64,000 nucleotides of DNA. It comes from Arsenicicoccus bolidensis DSM 15745 (lineage in GTDB: Bacteria; Actinomycetota; Actinomycetes; Actinomycetales; Dermatophilaceae). The notes under the pieces were generated by a model. That model did not search any database and had not been told where the DNA came from. It saw nothing but the letters and a program-made list of their open reading frames with translations. Position numbers and translations under genes: made by a program. Position 1 is the stretch's first letter. Every line of letters begins with the position of its first letter. Where the stretch lies: the NCBI RefSeq assembly GCF_000426385.1, contig NZ_AUFG01000008.1:1-64000 (forward strand). Direction: 5' to 3'. Shown in pieces: positions 44,517 through 53,290 of the stretch.

Positions 44517-45488
44517 CTAAGCCGACTCCTCAGCCCTCAGCATCGCGGTGGCGGTCTCGACGTCCGTGATCAGGACGTTGATCCAGCGTCCCCGCACTGC
44601 GGCGCGGATCGCATCGACCTTGTTGCCACCGCCGGCCACGCCGATACGTCGGGGGATCTGCATGAACGACTCAGGAGATATGCCGAGAACGCTGTCGTTG
44701 AAGTCGGATTCGATCAGCTCGCCCTGGCTGTCGAAGTACCGCAGGAGCACGTCCCCGACAGCTCCAAGATCACGAAGCTGTTCCTGCTGTGCCGAGTTCA
44801 CGGCGTTTCCGCTGCTGCGCAGCATTGGTGAGGGTTCCACGCTTCCGATACCGACCAGAGCGACGGTGAGTGCCGACCATGCTGCCTGCGTCTTGAGAGT
44901 TGCTGGGTCGCGTAGATAGACCGCCCGGTCCCCAGGGTCCGGGACTGAGGCAGGGGTGGGCAGGAAGAGGGGCTGCGCACCGGTCGTGGTCGCCAGCCGG
45001 TCCAGCAGTCGCGTGGCCGCCACCTGCACCTGGGGGTCCCCGAGCCCGCCGACCAGCTGGGCAACGAGGTCGACGACGGTCTTGTAGCGCGGCCGCAGCG
45101 CGTCCACAGTTGCGAGGAGGCTGGCACTCCAGGATGAGATGCCCACACGGTCGCCGCCGGTGAACGTCTCACCGAGGTAGGTCGCGGCGGCCGCGCCGAG
45201 CGCCGGAATCACATCGCCGAGAGCCCCCTCGGCATCTACGACGACGCTGTCCACCAGCCCATAGGTCTTTTCCAGGTGCTCCTCCACGTCGGTGTGCACG
45301 TCGGCGGGGAGGGTGACGATGGTGCGGACGATGCCGGCTTCCGCCGCCTGCGTGAGCAGCCGAGAGACGCGCGATTGGGAGATGTGCAGGTCAGAGGCAA
45401 TCTGCGGCTGCTTGATCCCACGCTCGTGGTACATGCGGGCGACCTTGGCCATGAGTCGAAGTTGCTCCGGGCTCGTGAACGTAGGCAC
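44517..45488 (-). CDS. SorC/DeoR-type sugar-binding transcriptional regulator
   Basis: A 323-residue regulator. The N-terminal helix-turn-helix is 'LMAKVARMYHERGIKQPQIA' and 'SDLHISQSRVSRLLTQAAEA'. The C-terminal SorC sugar-phosphate-binding domain contains 'GVDRVGISSWSASLLATV'-like 'GDRVGISSWSASLLATVDAL', 'VVDLVAQLVGGLGDPQVQVA', 'ALVGIGSVEPSPMLRSSGN' and 'RRIGVAGGGNKVDAIRAAVR'. SorC-family proteins respond to phosphorylated sugars or polyols. It is divergent from the sugar-kinase operon and almost certainly controls it. Confidence 0.92.
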   Translation of the reverse strand: MPTFTSPEQLRLMAKVARMYHERGIKQPQIASDLHISQSRVSRLLTQAAEAGIVRTIVTLPADVHTDVEEHLEKTYGLVDSVVVDAEGALGDVIPALGAAAATYLGETFTGGDRVGISSWSASLLATVDALRPRYKTVVDLVAQLVGGLGDPQVQVAATRLLDRLATTTGAQPLFLPTPASVPDPGDRAVYLRDPATLKTQAAWSALTVALVGIGSVEPSPMLRSSGNAVNSAQQEQLRDLGAVGDVLLRYFDSQGELIESDFNDSVLGISPESFMQIPRRIGVAGGGNKVDAIRAAVRGRWINVLITDVETATAMLRAEESA

Positions 45489-45583
45489 GGCTCGAGCATA
45501 CGACTAGAAATTCACTCTTGACGCTCTATTCACACCGGTGTCAGACTCCTGCATACACGTTCAATGATGAATGGAGATGCATG
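45489..45583 (+). promoter_or_regulatory. Divergent control region of the sugar operon
   Basis: Contains TTGACG (45518-45523) as a possible -35, the perfect palindrome ACACCGGTGT (45532-45541), two ATTCAC half-sites (about 45510 and 45529), and TTCAATGATGAA near 45560. These are candidates for the SorC-family operator; the -10 box is not obvious. Confidence 0.5.
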
Positions 45584-47086
45584 ATGGCAGGTAGGTTCGG
45601 CGGGGCATCCGCCGCGGCGGCGCCAGACCTCGTGCTGTCGATCGACCAGGGCACCAGCGCCACCAAGGCCGTCCTCGTGGACGCATCGGGGGCGATAGTC
45701 GGCAAGTCCGCGATCCCCTTGGCGCAGCACTTCCCTCGTCCTGGATGGGCCGAGCAGGACGCCTTTGAGATATGGACGTCCGTCCAGACGTCGGTCGCCG
45801 ATTGCCTCTCCGGGATAGACCCGGCCCTCGTCGTGGCAGTGGGCCTGAGCACTCAGCGTGAGTCGACCCTCCTGTGGGACCGCGCAACCGGCGAGCCACT
45901 GGGGCCGGTGCTCGGATGGCAAGACACCCGTGGAGCAGGCTGGTGCGACCGTCTCAGGGCAGCTGGCCACGCCGACGAGATCCGCCGAATCAGCGGGCTA
46001 CCCCTCGACGCGATGTTCTCAGCCGCCAAGGCCGCCTCCCTGCTGGATGAGCACGACCCCGACCGCACGCGCAGCGCGCGAGGCGAGCTGTGCCTCGGCA
46101 CCGTCGATGCGTGGCTGTTGTGGCAGCTGGGTGCAGGGCATGTCACCGAGATCGGCAACGCCTCACGCACGCAGCTGCTCAACATCGACACGGGGCGCTG
46201 GGACCCCTGGCTGCTGGAGCTGTTCGGCGTGCCCGCAGAGGCCCTCCCGACCGTCGTTCCGTCCGTCGGTCGTATTGCCGACGCCCAGGGCTTGAGCCCT
46301 CTCCCTCCGGGGACCCCCGTTACGGGCGTGCTGGGTGACTCGCACGCCGCGCTGTTCGCCCACGCAGGTTGGCGTCCTGGTCGCGTCAAGGTGACCTACG
46401 GCACCGGCTCCTCGATCATGGGCATCACCGCGGGCCAGGGAGCTTCGAACGGTGTGGCACGCACCATCGGCTGGCAGGTCCATGAGCCCGCCTATGCCGT
46501 CGAGGGCAACATCCGCTCCACCGGGGCAACGCTCGTGTGGCTGTCCCGGATGTTCGGTCTCGCGCCGGCCGACGTGGCCGCACAGGCCGCCGCGGACAGC
46601 GACGGCGTGTTCGTCGTCCCTGCGTTCACCGGCCTTGGGGCCCCTTGGTGGGACAACCAGGCCCAGGCCCTGATCAGTGGTCTCAGCGAGGCGACGCAGG
46701 CCCCCCATCTGTTCCGAGCGGGTCTGGAGTCAATCGCGTTCCAGATCGAAGACGTGGTCGCCTCGTGCGAGGCGGGAGGCGCACCCATCGACGTCATCCT
46801 CGCCGACGGCGGCCCTTCGGCGAACCCCGACTTGATGCAGCTGCAGGCCGACACCTCGGGGCGGCGGGTCGACACCTCACAGGTCTCAGAGCTGTCGGCA
46901 CTGGGGGCGGCCCACATGGCGGGGCTCGGTGTCGGCCTGTGGACGCAGGCCGATCTCGACCTGCTCGAGCGTCCACGCAGGACCTACCTACCCGTGCTCG
47001 ACGACGACTGGCGAGCACAACGAACTACCGCGTGGCACAACGCCGTCCACGCGTCACGAACCGTCGGGAAAGGACTAGCGCCATGA
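45584..47086 (+). CDS. FGGY-family carbohydrate kinase
   Basis: A 500-residue sugar kinase of the xylulokinase/glycerol-kinase superfamily. It has 'DLVLSIDQGTSATKAVLVDA', 'GLSTQRESTLLWDRATGEPL', 'GWQDTRGAGWCDRLRAAGHA', 'GDSHAALFAHAGWRPGRVKV', 'TYGTGSSIMG' and 'DVILADGGPSANPDLMQLQA'. The substrate cannot be named from sequence. Placement with dehydrogenases and a split transketolase suggests a ketose or keto-polyol. ATG at 45584 sits 7 bases after GGAG; an ATG three bases earlier is possible. Coupled by ATGA to the next SDR. Confidence 0.92.
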   Translation: MAGRFGGASAAAAPDLVLSIDQGTSATKAVLVDASGAIVGKSAIPLAQHFPRPGWAEQDAFEIWTSVQTSVADCLSGIDPALVVAVGLSTQRESTLLWDRATGEPLGPVLGWQDTRGAGWCDRLRAAGHADEIRRISGLPLDAMFSAAKAASLLDEHDPDRTRSARGELCLGTVDAWLLWQLGAGHVTEIGNASRTQLLNIDTGRWDPWLLELFGVPAEALPTVVPSVGRIADAQGLSPLPPGTPVTGVLGDSHAALFAHAGWRPGRVKVTYGTGSSIMGITAGQGASNGVARTIGWQVHEPAYAVEGNIRSTGATLVWLSRMFGLAPADVAAQAAADSDGVFVVPAFTGLGAPWWDNQAQALISGLSEATQAPHLFRAGLESIAFQIEDVVASCEAGGAPIDVILADGGPSANPDLMQLQADTSGRRVDTSQVSELSALGAAHMAGLGVGLWTQADLDLLERPRRTYLPVLDDDWRAQRTTAWHNAVHASRTVGKGLAP

Positions 47087-47874
47087 CGCACCACCGCTTT
47101 GAGGGCAAGGTCGTCGCCATCACGGGGGCGGCGAGGGGCATCGGCCGCGGCATCGCCGAGCGTTTCGCCGGGGAGGGCGCCTCCGTCGTCCTTGCCGACC
47201 GCGAGGAGCTGGTGATGGATACGGCATCGTCGATCCGCGAGGAATTCGGCGCGGAGGCCATCGGCGTTGTCTGCGACGTGACCGACGAGGCTGCGGTGGC
47301 AGCCTTCGCCGAGGCGACGGATGACCGATTCGGACGGCTCGACGTCCTCGTCAACAACGCTGGCGCCATCACCATCGCGCCACTGGATGAGCTGACCCTC
47401 GAGGCCTGGGATCGCGTGCTTCGCGTAAACACCACGGGGGCCTTCCTGTGTGCCAAGGCGGCCGTTCCGCTGATGCGGCGCGGTGGGCGCGGGGGCGTCA
47501 TCATCAACGCCGCTTCCGGGCAGGCCAGGCAGGGCTTCATCTACACACCGCACTACGCCGCCAGCAAGTTCGGGGTGGTCGGGCTCACGCAGTCGCTCGC
47601 CAAGGAGCTGGCCAAGGACCAGATCCGGGTCAATGCCTACTGCCCGGGGATCGTCGGCTCGGACATGTGGGACTACAACGACCGTGAGTGGGGTCGCCTC
47701 CTGGGTGACTACGGCCCAGGTGAACTCATGGCCGAGTGGGTGTCGAACATTCCCCTCGGACGCCCCGGTAGCAACGACGACGTCGCCAATCTCCTGCTCT
47801 TCCTCGCCTCGGACGAGGCGGCCTACATCACCGGCCAGTCGATCAACATCGACGGCGGGATGTTCATGAGCTGA
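47083..47874 (+). CDS. SDR-family dehydrogenase (first of two)
   Basis: A 263-residue classical short-chain dehydrogenase. It has the cofactor motif 'VVAITGAARGIGRGIAERFA', 'NNAGAI', catalytic Ser in 'INAASGQARQG' and 'HYAASKFGVVGLTQSLAKEL' with the YxxxK pair, plus 'TGQSINIDGGMF'. The Asp after the second strand ('VVLADREE') favours NAD+. It probably oxidises a polyol or sugar to a ketose. Co-translated with the FGGY kinase (ATGA). Confidence 0.93.
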   Translation: MTHHRFEGKVVAITGAARGIGRGIAERFAGEGASVVLADREELVMDTASSIREEFGAEAIGVVCDVTDEAAVAAFAEATDDRFGRLDVLVNNAGAITIAPLDELTLEAWDRVLRVNTTGAFLCAKAAVPLMRRGGRGGVIINAASGQARQGFIYTPHYAASKFGVVGLTQSLAKELAKDQIRVNAYCPGIVGSDMWDYNDREWGRLLGDYGPGELMAEWVSNIPLGRPGSNDDVANLLLFLASDEAAYITGQSINIDGGMFMS

Positions 47875-47917
47875 CGGCTCAGATGACCACCTCGACCTTC
47901 TCCCCACAGGACTTCTC

Positions 47918-48928
47918 ATGAGCACTGGACAAGCTGCAGCCCCCGCCCCCACCAAGACGACGACACGCACCAGCAGATCTGGTGGTCGCCTACGTCAGGT
48001 CCTCGGCGGAGCGGGCGGGCCCTTTCTCGGACTCGTCGTCCTGGCTGTCGCGCTCTTCATCGCGACGCCGGCTTTCCTCACCGTCAACAACCTCCTCAAC
48101 ATCCTCGACCAGATCACGATCCTTGGCGTGCTGGCGCTGGGCATGACCTTCGTCATCGTCACGGGTGGCATCGATCTCTCGGTCGGTGCGGTCCTCGCGT
48201 TCTCGATGATGGTGCTCGGTTGGACCTCGCACGATGCCGGGTGGCCACTGCCGCTGAGCATCCTCGCCGCGATCCTCGCGGGGGGACTGTGCGGGCTCGT
48301 GTCTGGCCTCGGCATCACGAGGGCCAAGCTGCCCCCGTTCATCGCCACTCTTGCCATGCTCTCGATCGCTCGCGGTGCCGCCAACGTCATCACGGACGGT
48401 CAGCAGATCGTCGGATTTCCGGACTGGTTCACGGGCCTGTCCACCACGCGCTATTTCGGATTCCTCACGGTCACGGCAGTCATCCTCGTACTCCTCCTTG
48501 TCGCCGGGTGGGCATTCATGAGGTACCGCCCGGGTGGCAGGGGGCTATACGCCATCGGCGGTAGCCCGGAGGTGGCTCGGCTGGCGGGCATCGACGTCAA
48601 GAGGGCCACCACCGGTGTCTACGTGACCATGGGCCTGCTCGCCGGCCTGGCTGGCGTGATCCTCGCGACCCGCCTCGACTCGGCCCAGCCGAGCGCCGCG
48701 AATGGCATCGAGCTGGACACTATCGCCGCCGTGGTCATCGGCGGAGCGAGCCTCAGCGGCGGGGTCGGCCGCATCACCGGAACCATCGTGGGCGTCCTCA
48801 TCATCGGCGTGCTGCGCAACGGGCTGAACCTCATGTCCGTGTCCCCCTTCGTCCAGATGATCGTCATCGGCGTCGTCATCGCCCTCGCCGTCATGGTCGA
48901 CGTTCTCCGCCGTCGTGACCAGGTCTGA
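47918..48928 (+). CDS. Sugar ABC transporter permease (RbsC type)
   Basis: A 336-residue inner-membrane permease with about ten helices of the RbsC/AraH family. Signatures include 'NNLLNILDQITILGVLALGM', 'TFVIVTGGIDLSVGAVLAFS', 'PPFIATLAMLSIARGAANVI', 'GLYAIGGSPEVARLAGIDVK' and 'AAVVIGGASLSGGVGRITGT'. It forms the channel for the sugar imported by this operon. The N-terminal 40 residues are polar and low-complexity. Confidence 0.93.
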   Translation: MSTGQAAAPAPTKTTTRTSRSGGRLRQVLGGAGGPFLGLVVLAVALFIATPAFLTVNNLLNILDQITILGVLALGMTFVIVTGGIDLSVGAVLAFSMMVLGWTSHDAGWPLPLSILAAILAGGLCGLVSGLGITRAKLPPFIATLAMLSIARGAANVITDGQQIVGFPDWFTGLSTTRYFGFLTVTAVILVLLLVAGWAFMRYRPGGRGLYAIGGSPEVARLAGIDVKRATTGVYVTMGLLAGLAGVILATRLDSAQPSAANGIELDTIAAVVIGGASLSGGVGRITGTIVGVLIIGVLRNGLNLMSVSPFVQMIVIGVVIALAVMVDVLRRRDQV

Positions 48929-48968
48929 ACCAATTCTCATCCAGCGCAACTCGTCGAAAGGCAATCCC

Positions 48969-49940
48969 ATGAGCACTCGAAAGATCGCCGTCCTGTCCCT
49001 GGCCTTCGCCGCCGCCATTCCCCTCTCGGCGTGCAATCGCGACAGCAGCGCCACCTCTGCGGCTGACAGCGGGGGGAAGCCTGTCGTCATCGGCCTGGCC
49101 GTGGCCAACCTGCAGGCCGACTTCTTCAACCAGATCAAGCAGTCGGTCGAGGCAGAGGCGAGCGCCAAGGGCGTGAAGGTTCAGGTCTCCGACGCCGGTG
49201 GCGACTCCGCCACCCAGGTCAACCAGATTCAGGACTTCATCTCCCGCCAGGTGAGTGCCATCATCTACATCCCCGCAGGGGCCACGGCTGCTGGGGTTCC
49301 CGTCAAGGCAGCGCAGCGCGCGAACATCCCCGTGATCAACGTGGACCGTAACGCGCCCGACGCGCCGGGGAAGACCTTCATCGCGACCGACTCCGTGGCT
49401 GCCGCCAAGACCTTGGGCGACTGGGTCGTCAAGCAGCAGGGCGGGAAGGGCAACATCGCCATCCTGCAGGGGCAGATCGGCACGACGCCGCAGGTCGATC
49501 GTCAGAAGGGGTTCCAGGAGGCGCTGAACGCCGCACCCGGCATGAAGGTCATCGCCCAGCAGCCTGCGGACTGGGCTCAGGACAAGGGATTCAACGTGGC
49601 GCAGGACATGATCCAGGCACACCAGAACATCAACGTCTTCTGGGGACAGGCGGACGCCATGGCCCTGGGAGCGGCCCAGGCCGCCTCCAACGCGAACCTC
49701 AACCCCAAGCCGCTCATCGTCGGCTTCGACGGTGACAAGGCGGGGATCCAGGCGGTTCGTGACGGCAAGATCGACGCCACGATGGTGCAGCAGACCCAGC
49801 TCATGGGCCGACTCGCGGTGGATGCCGCCATAAAGCTGGCCAAGGGAGAGCAGGTTCCCGCGCAGCAGCTCCAGACGGCCACCCTGCTCACCAAGGCCGA
49901 CAGGGCCAAGGCGGACGAGTTCCTCGCCAAGCACCCGTGA
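48969..49940 (+). CDS. Sugar ABC transporter substrate-binding lipoprotein (RbsB type)
   Basis: A 323-residue extracellular binding protein. Signal peptide 'KIAVLSLAFAAAIPLSAC' ends in a lipobox Cys. The periplasmic-binding-protein-1 fold shows 'VVIGLAVANLQADFFNQIKQ', 'FISRQVSAIIYIPAGATAAG', 'IPVINVDRNAPDAPGKTFIA' and 'NVFWGQADAMALGAAQAASN'. The ligand is probably a monosaccharide or polyol. The ATG at 48969 is chosen because the signal peptide begins there. Confidence 0.93.
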   Translation: MSTRKIAVLSLAFAAAIPLSACNRDSSATSAADSGGKPVVIGLAVANLQADFFNQIKQSVEAEASAKGVKVQVSDAGGDSATQVNQIQDFISRQVSAIIYIPAGATAAGVPVKAAQRANIPVINVDRNAPDAPGKTFIATDSVAAAKTLGDWVVKQQGGKGNIAILQGQIGTTPQVDRQKGFQEALNAAPGMKVIAQQPADWAQDKGFNVAQDMIQAHQNINVFWGQADAMALGAAQAASNANLNPKPLIVGFDGDKAGIQAVRDGKIDATMVQQTQLMGRLAVDAAIKLAKGEQVPAQQLQTATLLTKADRAKADEFLAKHP

Positions 49941-49977
49941 CCACCGGCGAGCCGTCCCCAGCAGGGAGTTGAGCACC

Positions 49978-51477
49978 ATGACAACGAGCAGCCATGTGCC
50001 GGCGGGCCTGATTGTCCGCGGCGTCTCCAAAAGATTCGGTGCCACGCAGGCACTGCACAGCATCGACCTCGAGATCAGGCCGGGAGAGGTCGTCGCGCTC
50101 CTCGGTGAGAACGGGGCCGGCAAGTCGACCCTGTCCAACATCATCGCAGGCGTGTTCACGCCCGACACGGGTGAGATGACGTGGGACGGGAAGCCCTACG
50201 CGCCGACGGCCCCGCGGGATGCGCTCGACGCGGGCATCGGTCTTATCCACCAGGAGATGCGGCTGCTGCCTGAGCTGTCCATCGCCGAGAACGTCTTCGT
50301 CGGGCGACAGCTCATGTCCGGAGGCCGCATCGATACCAAGGAGATGGAGCGTCGCGCTCACGAACAGCTGCAGCGTCTGGGGCTGGACGTCTCGCCTCGC
50401 CGCAAAGTAGGAACTCTTCGGGTCGCAGCCCAGCAGCAGGTCGAGATTGCGAAGGCCCTGGCCCTGGAAGCACGGTTGCTGATCCTGGACGAGCCAACAG
50501 CCGCCTTGGGCGCCGAGGAGACCGACAACCTGTTCGCCCAGGTCGAGGCGCTCAAGGCGGAGGGCGTCTCGTTCATCTACGTGAGCCACAGGCTGGAGGA
50601 GATCGCGAGGATCTGCGACCGCGTCGTTGTCCTCCGTGACGGCCAGTGGGTGACGTCTCACGACACTGCGCAGGTGCCGGTGCGGACTCTTGTGGAGGGC
50701 ATGGTTGGACGCAGCATCGACAACGTCTTCCCTGAACCTGTCGAGGCGACGGACGACGTCGTTCTATCCGTCGAGGGACTCACATCAGCCTCAGGCGCCT
50801 TTCGAGACGTGAGTTTCGACGTGCGCCGGGGCGAGATCCTTGGCATCGCAGGGATCGTGGGCGCTGGTCGCACAGAGGTCGTTCGGGCCATCGCCGGCGC
50901 GGACGGGGTCGCCGCCGGCACCGTCACGGTGGATGGGCAGCGACTCAGGTCTGGCGACATCGGCACGGCCATCAAGGCTGGAATCGTCCTGGTCCCCGAG
51001 GATCGCAAGTCCCAGGGCATCGCCCTGGACATGTCGATCGAGGACAACATCGCCTTGGCCAACGTCGAGAGCGTCTCGGGTCCAAGCGGATTCATCAAAC
51101 CGTCAAAGGTGCGGTCGGTCGCGTCGGAGGCTTGCAACATCCTGACCGTCAAGGGGCGCCCGGAGCAGCCCGTTCGTGCTCTGTCGGGGGGCAACCAGCA
51201 GAAGGTCGTCATTGCCAAGTGGCTCGAGCGCAAGCCGAAGGTGGTCATCCTCGACGAGCCCACCAGAGGCATCGACGTGGGTGCACGAGCCGCGATCTAT
51301 GACGTCATCTCAGCCCTGGCGGCCGAGGGCGTCGCGGTCATCGTCGTCAGCTCCGAGCTGGAGGAGGTCCTGGGCCTGTCTCACCGCGTCCTCGTCCTGG
51401 CACGCGGGCAGCAGAAGGGAGTCCTCGACCGTGGCGATGCCACCGACGTCTCGGTCATGCAGCTCGCCGTGGACTGA
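49978..51477 (+). CDS. Sugar ABC transporter ATPase, duplicated (RbsA type)
   Basis: A 499-residue protein with two ABC domains. The first has Walker A 'ALLGENGAGKSTLSNIIAG' and Walker B '[12 protein letters not shown]', but its signature motif is weak ('LRVAAQQQVEIAKAL' instead of LSxGQ). The second has 'VGAGRTEVVRAIAGADG' in place of a normal Walker A and a good signature '[15 protein letters not shown]' with '[14 protein letters not shown]'. This asymmetry is normal for the RbsA/AraG group. The ATG at 49978 lies 9 bases after GGGAG. Confidence 0.93.
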   Translation: MTTSSHVPAGLIVRGVSKRFGATQALHSIDLEIRPGEVVALLGENGAGKSTLSNIIAGVFTPDTGEMTWDGKPYAPTAPRDALDAGIGLIHQEMRLLPELSIAENVFVGRQLMSGGRIDTKEMERRAHEQLQRLGLDVSPRRKVGTLRVAAQQQVEIAKALALEARLLILDEPTAALGAEETDNLFAQVEALKAEGVSFIYVSHRLEEIARICDRVVVLRDGQWVTSHDTAQVPVRTLVEGMVGRSIDNVFPEPVEATDDVVLSVEGLTSASGAFRDVSFDVRRGEILGIAGIVGAGRTEVVRAIAGADGVAAGTVTVDGQRLRSGDIGTAIKAGIVLVPEDRKSQGIALDMSIEDNIALANVESVSGPSGFIKPSKVRSVASEACNILTVKGRPEQPVRALSGGNQQKVVIAKWLERKPKVVILDEPTRGIDVGARAAIYDVISALAAEGVAVIVVSSELEEVLGLSHRVLVLARGQQKGVLDRGDATDVSVMQLAVD

Positions 51478-51521
51478 TGCAGGTCGCACGGCGCCATAGC
51501 CCATCAGCAGAAAGGCAGGAC

Positions 51522-52292
51522 ATGAGCAACGAACCAGATTTCCGCCTGGACGGACGTACCGCGATCGTGACCGGCGCTGCCAGCGGCATCGGCCGGGCCA
51601 TCGCCCAGGGCATAGCGTCGTCGGGGGCCAGCGTCGCGGCCTTCGACCTCAGCGGCCCCGGCTTGGACGAGACGGTCGCTCGTATCAACGACTCGGGCGG
51701 GCGGGCAATCGCGGTTCCGGGCGATGTGACCGACGCTGCCAGTCTCGGCGACGCGGTCGCCCAGACCCAGCGCGATCTCGGACCCCTCAGCCTCGCGGTG
51801 AACGCCGCTGGTATCGCCAACGCCGCCCCGGCGGAGGAGATGGCACTAGAGCAGTGGCAGCGGGTCGTCGACGTGGACTACACGGGCGTCTTCCTCTCCT
51901 GCCAGGCAGAGGGGAGGGCGATGCTCGCCAACGGCCGGGGATCCATCGTCAACATCGCCTCGATGTCCGGCAGCATCGTCAACCGGGGACTGCTGCAGGT
52001 CCACTACAACTCCGCGAAGGCTGCGGTGATCCACCTCGGCAAGAGCCTGGCCATGGAGTGGAGCGACCGTGGGGTCCGGGTCAACACGATCAGCCCGGGC
52101 TACACCGCCACCCCGATGAACACTCGACCCGAGGTCGCGGACCAGGTTCGTCAGTTCGAGCAGGACACCCCCCTCGGTCGGATGGCCACGGTCCAGGAGA
52201 TGGTCGGGCCTGCCGTATTCCTCCTGTCGGACGCCTCCGCCTTCGTCACCGGCGTCGATCTCCTCGTGGACGGCGGCTTCGTCTGCTGGTGA
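51522..52292 (+). CDS. SDR-family dehydrogenase (second of two)
   Basis: A 256-residue classical short-chain dehydrogenase: 'TAIVTGAASGIGRAIAQGIA', 'NAAGIANAAP', Ser in 'IVNIASMSGSIVNRG' and 'VHYNSAKAAVIHLGKSLAME' with YxxxK, 'INTISPGYTATPM'-like 'VNTISPGYTATPMNTR'. Asp after strand two ('AAFDLSG') again favours NAD(H). It resembles sorbitol/xylitol/D-threitol-type dehydrogenases. AAAGGCAGG precedes the ATG. A second redox step in the same pathway is inferred. Confidence 0.92.
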   Translation: MSNEPDFRLDGRTAIVTGAASGIGRAIAQGIASSGASVAAFDLSGPGLDETVARINDSGGRAIAVPGDVTDAASLGDAVAQTQRDLGPLSLAVNAAGIANAAPAEEMALEQWQRVVDVDYTGVFLSCQAEGRAMLANGRGSIVNIASMSGSIVNRGLLQVHYNSAKAAVIHLGKSLAMEWSDRGVRVNTISPGYTATPMNTRPEVADQVRQFEQDTPLGRMATVQEMVGPAVFLLSDASAFVTGVDLLVDGGFVCW

Positions 52293-52378
52293 GGTCCCCC
52301 GCAGCAGCAGTCAATTTCTCTACGCAACCCCCAGCAAACCATCACCTCCAGACCTGACCCATCAGGAAGGACGCAGTC

Positions 52379-53281
52379 ATGACTGCCCTCAGCACCGAGC
52401 ACGCGACCATGCCCGTCATGGGACGCTTGGCTCCGGACGCGCCCCGCGAGGAGCTCGTCGCTCATCTCGCCGAGGCCGCCCGCCAGATCCGCCTTCAGGA
52501 CCTCAAGCTGGTGCACTACGCCAGCGCCGGACACATCGGCGGCGACTTCTCGGCCATCGACATCCTTGCGACCCTATACGGGGCTGTCCTCAACATCGAT
52601 CCGGACGACCCGGAGGATCCGGAACGCGACCGATTCATCCTTTCGAAGGGGCATGTTGCCGGAGCGCTGTACACGACTCTCGCCGCGTTCGGATTCATCC
52701 CCGTCGAGGAGCTGGCGACCTTCCTGAAGCCACTCTCCCGCCTCAACGGTCATCCCAATCGCAACAAGGTGCCCGGCGTGGAGGCCAACACTGGCCCTCT
52801 TGGTCATGGTCTGCCCATCGCGGTCGGCCACGCCCTGTCCGCCCAGCTGGACTTCTCGCGGCGACGGACATTCGTCCTGACCGGAGACGGCGAGCTGCAG
52901 GAAGGCAGCAACTGGGAGGCCATGATGGCGGCCGCTCAGTACGAGCTCGACAACCTCACCGTCATCTGCGACCGCAACCGGCTGCAGCAGGGCGCCACGA
53001 CCAAGGAGACCAACGACCTCGATCCCCTCGACCAGAAGGCTGCGGCGTTCGGGTTCGCGGTCGTCGAGGTCAACGGCCACGACCACGCCCAGCTCCTCGA
53101 CGTCCTCTCCTCCACCCCGGTGCAGCCCGGCAAGCCGACGTTCGTCATCGCCCACACGCACAAGGGGCACCCCATCTCCTACATGAGCAGCAACGTCGCC
53201 TGGCACCACAAGGTCCCGAGCTTCGAGCAGCTGTCGTCCGCACTCGAGGAGCTCGACCCGACCCTCGCCACGAGCAAGTGA
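52379..53281 (+). CDS. Transketolase, N-terminal (TPP-binding) subunit
   Basis: A 300-residue stand-alone subunit covering the thiamin-diphosphate pyrophosphate-binding half. It has 'HYASAGHIGGDFSAIDILAT', 'DRFILSKGHVAGALYTTLAA', 'GPLGHGLPIAVGHALSAQLD', the TPP/Mg motif 'VLTGDGELQEGSNWEAMMAA' and 'TVICDRNRLQQG'. It needs the next gene product to be active. The start at 52379 follows AGGAAGG. Split transketolases in sugar operons tend to serve specialised ketose phosphates. Confidence 0.94.
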   Translation: MTALSTEHATMPVMGRLAPDAPREELVAHLAEAARQIRLQDLKLVHYASAGHIGGDFSAIDILATLYGAVLNIDPDDPEDPERDRFILSKGHVAGALYTTLAAFGFIPVEELATFLKPLSRLNGHPNRNKVPGVEANTGPLGHGLPIAVGHALSAQLDFSRRRTFVLTGDGELQEGSNWEAMMAAAQYELDNLTVICDRNRLQQGATTKETNDLDPLDQKAAAFGFAVVEVNGHDHAQLLDVLSSTPVQPGKPTFVIAHTHKGHPISYMSSNVAWHHKVPSFEQLSSALEELDPTLATSK

Positions 53282-53290
53282 GGAACCACC

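Noticed and set aside
50461-50640. Weak signature motif in the first half of the Rbs-type ATPase as a sign of inactivation
   Set aside because: Asymmetric ABC halves, with one degenerate half each for Walker A and signature, are normal in the RbsA/AraG family.
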